64,000 bases of DNA from Pseudomonas paraversuta (lineage in GTDB: Bacteria; Pseudomonadota; Gammaproteobacteria; Pseudomonadales; Pseudomonadaceae): positions 310,001 to 374,000 of the forward strand of contig NZ_CAJFCL010000002.1 in NCBI RefSeq assembly GCF_904063065.1. Direction: 5' to 3'. Position 1 is the stretch's first letter; each line of letters begins with the position of its first letter. Under the pieces are notes generated by a model that saw only the letters and a program-made list of their open reading frames with translations, did not search any database and was not told the origin of the DNA. This document shows positions 35,648 to 42,783 of this stretch, in pieces. Both the position numbers and the translations under genes were made by a program.

Positions 35648-36082
35648 TCATCGGCGGTTCTTGTTCTTGTTCTTGTGCTTGTTGTTTCTCTTGTGATGCT
35701 TGCCACTTGAGTTGTGCCTGCTGCCGTCGTCGGCAAGGTTATTGCCTACTGCGCCGCCGGCAGCACCGCCAAGACCAGCGCCTATGGTGGAGCCAGTAGA
35801 GCCACCTAGTTTATTGCCGATAACCGAACCTCCAGCCGATCCAATGCCCCCACCAATAGCAGCTTCGGTTTTGTTGCCTTTTGGTGCGCCTATAGCGCTA
35901 CCAGCAGCACCACCTATGCCCGCACCTACCGCTGCGCCAGTTGATCCGCCTAGTTGTTGGCCTACGATATTGCCAAGTGAGCCACCAACGCCGCCTCCAA
36001 GTGCAGCTGTGCCGTCTCCGGCGGCCATTGCGCTTTGAGAAATCAGAGCACCCAAAGCTAGGGACGCTATTGTCATTTTCAT
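35648..36082 (-). CDS. Exported glycine-zipper protein with a basic tail
   Basis: A 144-residue protein: signal peptide (MKMTIASLALGALISQSAMA), then about 90 residues of Gly-zipper repeats (GGSTGAAVGAGIGGAAGSA, GGSTGSTIGAGLGGAAGGA), and a very basic, Asn/His/Lys-rich C-terminus (KHHKRNNKHKNKNKNRR). Gly-zippers insert in or associate with membranes; the family is YMGG/Rick_17kDa-like. The host target, if any, is unknown. Confidence 0.7.
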   Translation of the reverse strand: MKMTIASLALGALISQSAMAAGDGTAALGGGVGGSLGNIVGQQLGGSTGAAVGAGIGGAAGSAIGAPKGNKTEAAIGGGIGSAGGSVIGNKLGGSTGSTIGAGLGGAAGGAVGNNLADDGSRHNSSGKHHKRNNKHKNKNKNRR

Positions 36083-36352
36083 TTTTTTGAACCTATATGG
36101 GGTCAGTAGGCGCTTACGGTTTAAAGGACGCCTAGTATTAAGATCAACGGGAAAGCTCAAAGTTCTATGCAGTCAATGCCATGAAGTGAGTGGTTGTAAC
36201 AAGATATGCCGTGATGGATTCGGCTGCAGAACTCCTCGATTTGTTGGGTGCTCTTGGGCAACAAAAAGCGCGTATACGAGCTAAAGTCGAGCTTCCTGGG
36301 GGAGGGTGATCAAGGAAGCTCCGGCTGGGCGAGGAACTAGATAAATACGGGT

Positions 36353-36385
36353 AAAAAAAGCCCGCCCTGGTGGGGTGGACGGGCT
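36353..36385 (-). terminator. Leftward terminator after the TAC-like cassette
   Basis: On the minus strand GCCCGTCC ... GGGCGGGC (one G-U pair) is followed by seven T. It lies about 200 bases past the end of the SecB-like gene. The stretch 36083-36582 otherwise has no supported gene. Confidence 0.65.
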
Positions 36386-36582
36386 AATACCGAGAGGATG
36401 GAGCCTCGACTCAGTGTTTGGAGTCTAGGCGGGGTGCGGGGGATTGCAAGGGGTGAAAAGCCCAGCGCGGGCCGGACTTAGCTTCCCGTAGGCGTGGGCT
36501 TGGCTGTGCGAACGGACAGTTTCTACTTAGCAACTGACTTGTGATACGAAGGGGCACGGATGGCAGCGGAATCGCGTGGCAT

Positions 36583-37053
36583 CTAGTGTTCCTTTTTAAT
36601 TGGCTTCTTTTTTTTGCTGGTGTGAACTTTAACAAGGTCAGCAATTATGTTCTCGGCAAGTTGCTCATGACTTATAAATGGGACTATGTAAGCCCCCCAT
36701 GGGGCGCGGGAAGTTATAGAAGAAATGATTTCCCGCAGGCTTCCGATAAGCATAGTAGAGATGTCAATAGCTATTTCTTTTCGAGCTTTATCCGCTAGCT
36801 TGTACAGGTCGGTATTGCAGTCAAATGTTGCATAAACATGGACGTCTAATTTGTATGGTAGGTTGTTTTCGATATGGTCGTTATTACTAAGTCCAATGTT
36901 TATTTGGATAGTATGCTCTTTGTCTTGGCTAGTGCTACTGCTAAGATTAATCTGTAGGTCCTCTACGGACTCATCTGTGTCGTGCTCGGGCACAGCCTCA
37001 ATATTGACCTTAGGGAAGACAATCCACGCAGGACTTAATAGTAATTTATCCAT
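36583..37053 (-). CDS. SecB-like chaperone, third gene of a toxin-antitoxin-chaperone cassette
   Basis: A 156-residue protein that matches SecB in layout: beta-rich N-terminal part (INLSSSTSQDKEHTIQINIGLS, VHVYATFDC), then the helix-loop block IGSLREIISSITSRAPWGAYIVPF corresponding to the SecB region YAR-E-I-S-...-FP-L-L-P, and a basic tail. I give the block as positions about 103-125 rather than in full alignment. In TAC systems such a protein binds and stabilises the antitoxin. Its ATG overlaps the antitoxin stop by 8 bases. Identification is from pattern only. Confidence 0.7.
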   Translation of the reverse strand: MDKLLLSPAWIVFPKVNIEAVPEHDTDESVEDLQINLSSSTSQDKEHTIQINIGLSNNDHIENNLPYKLDVHVYATFDCNTDLYKLADKARKEIAIDISTMLIGSLREIISSITSRAPWGAYIVPFISHEQLAENIIADLVKVHTSKKKKPIKKEH

Positions 37054-37435
37054 GAGCTAGCACTTTGATTTGTTTTGGCGCATCTGCAGGAAGCGCGGTC
37101 CAGAGTTTAGGGTGCTTGTCTACGATTTTCTTTTTAGACGAAACAACTCCCATCCACTGTATAGATTCGTGAGGGTCAGATAGATGAATGCAAAGTTTGG
37201 TGTTTAATGCTTTTGATATTTTCACCATGGTTTCTATGGTGAAATTCGCATCACCTTTTAGGATTTTGGTTATATAAGCTGCAGAGCATCCGATATTTTC
37301 TGATAGTTCGGATTTTGATACTTTTTCTTTTGTCATTATCGAATGTACGGAAATCATAAAGTCTTGCTTTGCTGATTCAAACCAGAACTCTAAGCTTTCC
37401 TTGCTTTTAGATTTCAATGCGGCATAGCTGTTCAT
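37046..37435 (-). CDS. HigA-like antitoxin with extended C-terminus
   Basis: A 129-residue protein. The central Xre-type helix-turn-helix (KSELSENIGCSAAYITKIL, then GDANFTIETMVKISKAL) is at about 40-75. A 40-residue tail follows (KKKIVDKHPKLWTALPADA), longer than in simple HigA; in chaperone-dependent TAC systems such a tail is the chaperone-addiction segment. It should neutralise the upstream toxin and bind the palindrome before it. AT-rich composition. Confidence 0.8.
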   Translation of the reverse strand: MNSYAALKSKSKESLEFWFESAKQDFMISVHSIMTKEKVSKSELSENIGCSAAYITKILKGDANFTIETMVKISKALNTKLCIHLSDPHESIQWMGVVSSKKKIVDKHPKLWTALPADAPKQIKVLAHG

Positions 37436-37450
37436 AGTGATCTCGATAAT

Positions 37451-37882
37451 TCATGGGTCTTCTTTAAATAGAGGGACTTCTATATTAGCGTCTAGTAATT
37501 TAAAGTAGGCTCTTTTGATTTTTGTAGCGATGGCTTTCTCAGGAGGAGGGGTTTTTCTACCCTTTTTAATGAAACAGTGTGAGCAAATAACAATTTTATT
37601 GCCCTTGCCATAGAACCAAATGAGTCGTAAGTCGCCCTTAATAAACTCAAAAAGCTTCTCGTTTTCATCGATTTCATGGCAAATACCATCATTCAGCATC
37701 CTTTGGCCATGCTCGGAAAATTTACCAAGCATACTAATCAATCCAGCTATCGATTTCTGATAGTTAGATCCGAGGCTGATAAGAGACTCAGTCAGCGGGC
37801 AAAAAAACTCTCCGGCGGCATTGAGTTCTTGGGCTGCGGTTACTGTCCATTTTCCATCCTCTAAGATAAGCAGCCTCATCAT
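37451..37882 (-). CDS. HigB/Gp49-like toxin (RelE/ParE superfamily)
   Basis: A 143-residue protein whose C-terminal half has the Gp49/HigB pattern: FEFIKGDLRLIWFYGKGN, ICSHCFIKKGRKTPPPEKAI and a final helix. The KK-K-T-P motif is typical of these toxins, many of which are ribosome-dependent mRNA nucleases. It precedes the antitoxin by 15 bases, the usual toxin-first order for HigBA and for SecB-type TAC. The start ATG 37882 lies two bases from a perfect operator palindrome. Confidence 0.8.
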   Translation of the reverse strand: MMRLLILEDGKWTVTAAQELNAAGEFFCPLTESLISLGSNYQKSIAGLISMLGKFSEHGQRMLNDGICHEIDENEKLFEFIKGDLRLIWFYGKGNKIVICSHCFIKKGRKTPPPEKAIATKIKRAYFKLLDANIEVPLFKEDP

Positions 37883-37883
37883 G

Positions 37884-37899
37884 TTAACCTATAGGTTAA
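37884..37899. promoter_or_regulatory. Perfect palindrome upstream of the TAC-like cassette
   Basis: TTAACCTATAGGTTAA, a perfect 16-bp palindrome directly before the toxin start. It leaves no room for a separate RBS, so the transcript may be leaderless or start inside it. It is the probable autoregulatory operator of the antitoxin. Confidence 0.7.
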
Positions 37900-38006
37900 T
37901 AGTAGTCTATAGCTAGATCTGGGGTGGGGTGAGGCTTCACATGGCAGGTTCTTGCTTCCGACAGCTGATTTTCGCGTGCAGGCTGGCACCTTTAACTCCC
38001 TGTAAA

Positions 38007-38035
38007 ACGCATTTTGCGTAGGACCTGAATCCTAC
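38007..38035. other. Two overlapping small palindromes in a gene-free gap
   Basis: ACGCA-TTT-TGCGT (38007-38019) overlaps GTAGGA-CCTGAA-TCCTAC (38018-38035). They are the only structure in 37900-38073. They could form alternative hairpins; no T run follows. Confidence 0.4.
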
Positions 38036-38073
38036 AGGATAACGCTGCACGATGGCTATTTGCGACCATGAGG

Positions 38074-38355
38074 CTAGGGGCACGCTTGTATTGGGGTGGT
38101 GGCGGGATGGTATTTTCTAACAGCCTTCGCCCTAGTGATGACTCCCGCCTTCACCTCATCCGCATACCCCGCCAACCGACCCTCCCCAGCCTGAAACAAA
38201 GTGCACATTTTCAGTACTGCCTGCGCATCCGCCTCATGCCCCGATTGACTCAGTCTCTCGGCGATCCTCTTCAACTCTACGGCCGACCACTTCAGGTCTG
38301 AGGCGATGCCCTGTAGGTCGCGCTTTCGGTCTTGTTCTGGTTTATTGAGCGCCAT
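38074..38355 (-). CDS. Small helical phage protein, tandem paralogue A
   Basis: A 93-residue helical protein (DLKWSAVELKRIAERLSQ). Its C-terminal part YADEVKAGVITRAKAV is closely matched by the end of the next upstream frame, showing a tandem duplication. Function unknown. Start ATG 38355. Confidence 0.6.
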   Translation of the reverse strand: MALNKPEQDRKRDLQGIASDLKWSAVELKRIAERLSQSGHEADAQAVLKMCTLFQAGEGRLAGYADEVKAGVITRAKAVRKYHPATTPIQACP

Positions 38356-38386
38356 GAATCCCCCTGAAAGTCGTGACTACGCCAAA

Positions 38387-38650
38387 TCACTCAGTCTTCG
38401 CCCTGGTGATGACCTCTGCCTTCACCTCATCCGCTAGCGCCGCAACCCGGTCCGCATCCTCATACAGCTTCGCAATCAGCTTCAGGACGGCCGCTACTTC
38501 GACATCTCGGCAGTCCTTGGTGATTCTGAGTACTTCGTCCGCAGCTTGCTCAAGGCCAAATACTAACTCCTTGAGTTCGTGGCGCAGCTCTGGTTGGGCG
38601 TGGTGAGGGGCATAGGGGGATTTCCCAGTTTCAAATGAACAGGGAGAGGA
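38387..38650 (-). pseudogene. Degenerate paralogue B lacking a start codon
   Basis: An open frame of 87 codons ends ADEVKAEVITRAKTE, nearly the same as paralogue A, and has a coherent helical sequence (ELRHELKELVFGLEQAADEV). From its upstream stop (38651-38653) to the core there is no ATG, GTG or TTG in frame; only CTG codons. An ATG at about 38614 is one base out of frame, so an indel in the start region is likely. Confidence 0.5.
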
Positions 38651-38782
38651 TCAGTGGCAGTGCCGAGTTCCGGCTTTTTTATCGTTATGGCATCCCTGCT
38701 TATCGGTTCGACCGCCGTGAGCGATAGCGGACACAGATGTGATTGCCAGTGCAGCAGCCAGTATCAAGGTGAAGATTTTCAT
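38651..38782 (-). CDS. Small exported YHYH-like protein (43 aa)
   Basis: Signal peptide (MKIFTLILAAALAITSVSAIA) followed by HGGRTDKQGCHNDKKAGTRHCH. The GCH...G.RHCH pattern is that of short YHYH-type metal-binding-like exported peptides. AGGAAG precedes ATG 38782. Function unknown. Confidence 0.65.
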   Translation of the reverse strand: MKIFTLILAAALAITSVSAIAHGGRTDKQGCHNDKKAGTRHCH

Positions 38783-38867
38783 GACGCACTTCCTGTGGTT
38801 ATTGAAAAAACTACAAATCCCCGCCGCGCCAGATGATTCGGCCTCTTGGACTAGAGGAGAGCGTCAC

Positions 38868-39158
38868 TTACTCGGTCACTTCCGGCAAGAAGGCTTTAGG
38901 TATGGTTGGTACAGTCGCTACTCGGCCGTCCTTGAACTCAAACGAAACTGATTTCGCTCCGCCGAACGCTGTGGCATGACTCCACACCCACATCTGCGAG
39001 TCGCCTTTGCTTACAACTGAGTAGGGATTCCCCATCAGCTCGTAAACCTGCTCCTCGGTCATGCCGACTTTCACCTTGCTGGCTTCGCCAAATGTAAATG
39101 GTGTTCCGGCGCATGCAACCAGAAGGGCTGCCGCTGCGATTATAAGAACTGCTCTCAT
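38868..39158 (-). CDS. BamE/SmpA-like small lipoprotein
   Basis: A 96-residue predicted lipoprotein: lipobox LVAC (Cys16), then KVKVGMTEEQVYELMGNPYS and WVWSH, the pattern of the SmpA/OmlA (BamE-like) domain. Such domains also occur in many small envelope lipoproteins. AAGGAAACAGC precedes ATG 39158. Prophage cargo is inferred. Confidence 0.72.
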   Translation of the reverse strand: MRAVLIIAAAALLVACAGTPFTFGEASKVKVGMTEEQVYELMGNPYSVVSKGDSQMWVWSHATAFGGAKSVSFEFKDGRVATVPTIPKAFLPEVTE

Positions 39159-39239
39159 GCTGTTTCCTTGATGGTAAGGGTCGCTATCCAGCGCCGCCAA
39201 CGCGCCAGATGATTCGGTCGAGGATGTGGTGCTCAGCCA

Positions 39240-39965
39240 TTAAAGCCTTCTAGCGTTCCAAGCAAGCAGAACGCGGGCGTGGACTACCAGCGACTCAAGT
39301 TCCGCGCCTTTGATGTCGTAGGTTGGAAAGGCCTCGTTATCTGAAATCATGCGAATCATCTTAGGTAGCCTCTGCAATCGCTTGATGTAGAGCATTCCGT
39401 CGAGGGTGAAGGCATAGACACCATCAACCACAACCTCAGTGATGCCTTTATCGACAATCAGCGGGTCTCCGCTTGAAAACGTAGACCCCATGCTTTCGCC
39501 GAAGCCTGTAATGACCGCAAGATTTTCGGCGTGAGTGTAAATAATGCCTTGCTCGCGCAAGTACTCACTCCGGACGGTGATATTTTTCACCGTTTCAACG
39601 TATTCCTTGGGCGAAAATTGGCCAGGTCCCATCGACGCTCGCACATCGTATTGGGGGATGCAGATGTCACCTTGGCGAGGCTTTTCGATACCTACTGTTA
39701 TCGCTGTTACTTCCTCATCCTGCGCTCCCATAGGGGCATCAAGGGCATATCTTGTCAGGCCAAATGCCTCTTCTATCTCGCGCGCAAAATCCTCTCCAAT
39801 CGTCTTGGCGCCGTTTTTCTCTGGCTCAAAAAGACATCTAGATATGAAATTCTGCGGTTTTTTGAGCTTCTCGGCTAGGCGTGACTGAGCGCCACGAGCG
39901 CCTAAGCCGAACTCTTTGTCCATCAGCTTTTTTAAGTTGTGCCTGCGCACTTCACGAATATCCAT
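39240..39965 (-). CDS. Phage repressor with S24 peptidase domain (CI-like)
   Basis: A 241-residue repressor. N-terminal helix-turn-helix (GAQSRLAEKLKKPQNFISR, about 25-43), then a LexA/S24-type domain with Ser158 in GESMGSTFSSGD and Lys195 in MLYIKR. Both catalytic residues are present; a classical Ala-Gly cleavage pair is not obvious (RASMGPG is a candidate region). It should bind the TTACC-N4-GGTAA operators at both early promoters to keep lysogeny and may respond to RecA. Divergent from the cro-like gene. Confidence 0.92.
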   Translation of the reverse strand: MDIREVRRHNLKKLMDKEFGLGARGAQSRLAEKLKKPQNFISRCLFEPEKNGAKTIGEDFAREIEEAFGLTRYALDAPMGAQDEEVTAITVGIEKPRQGDICIPQYDVRASMGPGQFSPKEYVETVKNITVRSEYLREQGIIYTHAENLAVITGFGESMGSTFSSGDPLIVDKGITEVVVDGVYAFTLDGMLYIKRLQRLPKMIRMISDNEAFPTYDIKGAELESLVVHARVLLAWNARRL

Positions 39966-39986
39966 GAGGTGATTCTCTATGGGTCA

Positions 39987-40043
39987 TTACTGATTGGTAA
40001 ATGACCATTCGGTATTGATTAAATGGTTACCGTGAGGTAATAA
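39987..40043 (+). promoter_or_regulatory. Rightward early promoter with three repressor operators (pR/OR-like)
   Basis: Sites: TTACT-GATT-GGTAA (39987-40000), TGACC-ATTC-GGTAT (40002-40015) and TTACC-GTGA-GGTAA (40027-40040). The rightward promoter TTGATT (40015-40020), 17-base spacer, TAATAA (40038-40043) is covered by the third site, and the first site lies toward the repressor gene. Confidence 0.75.
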
Positions 40044-40068
40044 TTGCGTATCACATAGGAGAACCGTG

Positions 40069-40302
40069 ATGCGAACCAAGCACACCCAGCTTTTAGAGTG
40101 GCTAAAAAGCGCCTCAGATGAAGTCATTGGGCGAACCGGTACTACTCGGGGCTACTTGAAGCAAATCGCCTACGGCAACAAGCAAGCTTCAGCCGCGCTA
40201 GCTGTTTCGCTTGAGCGGGAGTCCCTTGGCGCTACTAGCAGAAAGTCCCTGCGTCCTGAGGATTGGAGCTTGATTTGGCCAGAGCTAGCATCTGCCGCCT
40301 GA
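40069..40302 (+). CDS. Cro/YdaS-like regulator
   Basis: A 77-residue protein with a helix-turn-helix-like half of the YdaS/Cro type (LLEWLKSASDEVIGRTGTTRGYLKQIAYG, about residues 8-36; cited in part). It is the first gene of the rightward early transcript, divergent from the repressor, the place of Cro. AGGAG lies 5-8 bases before GTG 40066 or ATG 40069. Confidence 0.8.
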   Translation: MRTKHTQLLEWLKSASDEVIGRTGTTRGYLKQIAYGNKQASAALAVSLERESLGATSRKSLRPEDWSLIWPELASAA

Positions 40303-40385
40303 CACCCCCGTCTGCCGCTCCAGTGGACATATGTTTATCAATCCATCTGGCAGGGCGCTACGGAAACAGAGTTGAGGTTTTACGA

Positions 40386-40808
40386 ATGGAAGATTTTCTG
40401 CGGGCCTGCCAGGGCGCCGTTCTGGATAACGAGGCGAAAGCACTGGCAGCCAAAATGGGGGTGCCACACGTAAGCCTGCTTCAGCGCGCCAACCCGGACA
40501 ACGATGCTCATCACCTGACGATTGAGCATCTGTTCGGGATTTTGCTGCACACCGGCGACCTGCGACCGCTTGCGGCGCTGGCCAATGAGTTTGGCTTTGA
40601 TCTGATATCGAGATCAGCGCCGGAGCCGCAAGCACTCACCAAGTCGCTGATCAATGTAGGCAAGGAAGTAGCCGACCTGACTATCGCAGTTCACCAGGCC
40701 CTGGATGACGACCACGTCAGCAGCTTCGAAAAGAGCTTGATCCGCCAAGAGATCAATCACGTTCGTCAAAGTCTCGATGTGATGGATGCGTCGGTTAAGG
40801 CTGCCTGA
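40386..40808 (+). CDS. Phage CII-like regulator (CP76 family)
   Basis: A 140-residue protein starting MEDFLRACQGAVLDNEAKAL, with LGVPHVSLLQRANPDNDAHHL-type sequence (here MGVPHVSLLQRANPDN) and FGILLHTGDLRPL. This is the Phage_CP76 / regulatory protein CII family of Pseudomonas phages. GAGG precedes ATG 40386. A minus-oriented stem GCCGGG...CCCGGC with an A run follows the stop. Confidence 0.88.
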   Translation: MEDFLRACQGAVLDNEAKALAAKMGVPHVSLLQRANPDNDAHHLTIEHLFGILLHTGDLRPLAALANEFGFDLISRSAPEPQALTKSLINVGKEVADLTIAVHQALDDDHVSSFEKSLIRQEINHVRQSLDVMDASVKAA

Positions 40809-40869
40809 ATTTCAGGCACAAAAAAGCCGGGATTACGGCCCGGCTCATTGCTACATCTGCGAGGCGATC

Positions 40870-40974
40870 ATGAGTCCACAATTTATCCCCGTCAATACCC
40901 CTTCAAGTGTCGCGACACGTTTTGCTGATTCTGAAAACGTGTCGCGCGCTCATTTCGGTCGAGTTATCGGCTGA
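40870..40974 (+). CDS. Short frame upstream of the replication gene (34 aa)
   Basis: ATG 40870 with GAGGCGATC upstream; ends TGA overlapping the ATG of the O-like gene (TGATG). The peptide contains RFADSENVSRAHFGR. It may serve translational coupling. It also encodes a perfect 13-bp inverted repeat in its DNA. Confidence 0.4.
   Translation: MSPQFIPVNTPSSVATRFADSENVSRAHFGRVIG
40911..40946. repeat. 13-bp inverted repeat CGCGACACGTTTT
   Basis: CGCGACACGTTTT (40911-40923) and AAAACGTGTCGCG (40934-40946) flank a 10-base loop. The same 13 bases recur once at about 46464-46476. No T run follows, so it is not a normal terminator. It may be a protein-binding site near replication genes. Confidence 0.6.
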
Positions 40975-41828
40975 TGAGCAACTTCAATGTCATTCCACTC
41001 AAAACGACCGGGGGATTCACCCGGATGGACAACAAGCTCATTGAAGCCCTGATGGTCGTCGACCTTCCAGGGCGTGAGCTGAAGGTGGCTCTGTTCGTCG
41101 CGAGAGCTACCATCGGCTATCAGGTGGCCGAGACCCGCATTCAGGCTACAGAAATCGCCAAGGCTACAAACGTGCACCCTGACGTTGCTTCCAAGGCTAT
41201 CAGCCACTTGTTGAAGCGCCGCATCCTCTACCGCATAGGCGGATCAAGAGGGGATATTGGCATCAGCGATCCGTCTGAATGGGTTTACTTCGACCAACCA
41301 AAACAATGTCCGACTCAGACCATATCGTCCGACTCGGATCAAAAGGGCCGAGTCGTCAGCATCACGAGTCAGACCAAATCCGACGACTCCCTTCTTTATA
41401 CAAAGAAAAACCCCCTATTAACTCTTTCTTCGAAAGAGATTAATCCGCCCCCAGCTGAATCTCCTGCTGTCGTGGAAGGCAAGCCAGCCCGCAAGCCACC
41501 GTTCGGCATGGTCCAGATGCTGGCCGACAACCCGCACCAGATCCCTGATCAACTGCTTGTGGATTGGCTGGCCCTGCGCAAAACCAAGCGCGCCGCCGTC
41601 AGCCAGACCGTATGGGGATCGCTGAACGCTGAACTGTCCAAGTGCGTCGAGCTGGGCATCACCGCCTCTGACGCGATGACTGAGGCGCTGGCTGCTGGCT
41701 GGCAGGGGTTCAAGGTCAGCTGGATTGTTAACCGCCTAACTCTGTCTGATCGGCCCCCAACCATTGCATCTGCTGGCCCCGATTTCTACAGTCAGGCATG
41801 GCGCACCGACATGAGCGACGAGCTATGA
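40974..41828 (+). CDS. Phage replication protein O-like
   Basis: A 284-residue protein. The N-terminal half (GGFTRMDNKLIEALMVVDLPGRE, about 11-35) with a winged helix (RATIGYQ, TEIAKATNVHPDVASKAIS) fits the phage replication protein O N-terminal family. It should bind the origin and recruit the P-like protein. It overlaps P by 4 bases. Confidence 0.87.
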   Translation: MSNFNVIPLKTTGGFTRMDNKLIEALMVVDLPGRELKVALFVARATIGYQVAETRIQATEIAKATNVHPDVASKAISHLLKRRILYRIGGSRGDIGISDPSEWVYFDQPKQCPTQTISSDSDQKGRVVSITSQTKSDDSLLYTKKNPLLTLSSKEINPPPAESPAVVEGKPARKPPFGMVQMLADNPHQIPDQLLVDWLALRKTKRAAVSQTVWGSLNAELSKCVELGITASDAMTEALAAGWQGFKVSWIVNRLTLSDRPPTIASAGPDFYSQAWRTDMSDEL

Positions 41829-42568
41829 GAATCGTCAAGTCAGTCCTGCCTGCTGCCGCAAGCGCTGTACGGGCTGGTCAAGGTTATGTGCCGCCCCCCG
41901 TGCAGCTTGGCAGGGTCGACAACCAGACCGCAGAAGTGGTCGAGAAGATTTTCCGTCAGCTCAAGGCGATTTTCCCCGCTTGGAAAACGGCATGGCCAGA
42001 CGAGAAGGCGCTCGGTTCTGCTCAGCGCAGTTGGACCAAGGGCTTCATTGACGCCGGCATCTGCGACATCCACCAGGTTGAGTTCGGTATCAAGCAATGC
42101 CGCAAAAGCGGATCACCGTTCGCGCCAAGCATCGGCCAGTTCATCCAGTGGTGCACACCCGGCCCGGAGGCCTACGGCATGCCTACCGCAGCTGATGCGT
42201 GGCTGGAAGCCCTGATGGGTACCGCCAGCCACGATACGGTGCGAATTGCGGCCAATGCGATAGGGCTTTTTGATCTGCGGGCAGCCAAGCAGGAAGACAA
42301 GGCGATGCGTGCTCGTTTTGAACGCAATTACGAAATCGTTCTGCGCCGCGCCCAGGCCAATCAGCCGCTAGACGGCAAGATCCTCACGGGTATTGGTCAC
42401 GACAGTCAGAAGTCGGAGCTGGAGAGGGCTGAGGAGTACGCCAATCTCCGGCAGACCAAGCTTCTGGAAGTCCAAGGCATCCCATCTGCTGGCGGGGCCG
42501 CACGCGCCCAGTTGCTGGCACGACTGAACATCAAGCGCGAACCACAGCGCAGCAAGGAGAATTTCTGA
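41825..42568 (+). CDS. Phage replication protein P-like
   Basis: A 247-residue protein with the replication P family core (FPAWKTAWPDEKAL, WTKGFIDAGICD, GSPFAPSIGQFIQWC). It probably loads the host DnaB helicase. ATG 41825 overlaps the O stop (ATGA). Confidence 0.85.
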   Translation: MRIVKSVLPAAASAVRAGQGYVPPPVQLGRVDNQTAEVVEKIFRQLKAIFPAWKTAWPDEKALGSAQRSWTKGFIDAGICDIHQVEFGIKQCRKSGSPFAPSIGQFIQWCTPGPEAYGMPTAADAWLEALMGTASHDTVRIAANAIGLFDLRAAKQEDKAMRARFERNYEIVLRRAQANQPLDGKILTGIGHDSQKSELERAEEYANLRQTKLLEVQGIPSAGGAARAQLLARLNIKREPQRSKENF

Positions 42569-42783
42569 TGGCTGATGACGTCGATTTTGCAGACGAGCGT
42601 ATTGAAAAAGAACTGGCCTCAGCCCTTGCTGCTCGCGTGGTTTACCGCGGCGAAAGCGCTCATGAGTGCGAGTGCGGCGAAGTGATTTCAGAAGGGCGCC
42701 GTGCTGCGGTACCGGGCGTTCAGGACTGCATCACCTGCGCTGAGCGGGCTGCACTGAAACTGCGAGGTGTTCGCCGTGGCTGA
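42568..42783 (+). CDS. TraR/DksA-type C4 zinc-finger protein
   Basis: A 71-residue protein with two Cys pairs (CECGE and CITC) and GRRAAVPGV between them. The TraR family binds the secondary channel of RNA polymerase and mimics DksA plus ppGpp. It is often found in this place in phages. Last base of the P stop is the first base of its ATG. Confidence 0.87.
   Translation: MADDVDFADERIEKELASALAARVVYRGESAHECECGEVISEGRRAAVPGVQDCITCAERAALKLRGVRRG

Noticed and set aside
36411..36644. 77-codon leftward frame and an overlapping rightward one
   Set aside because: No RBS and no family; overlap the SecB-like gene end.
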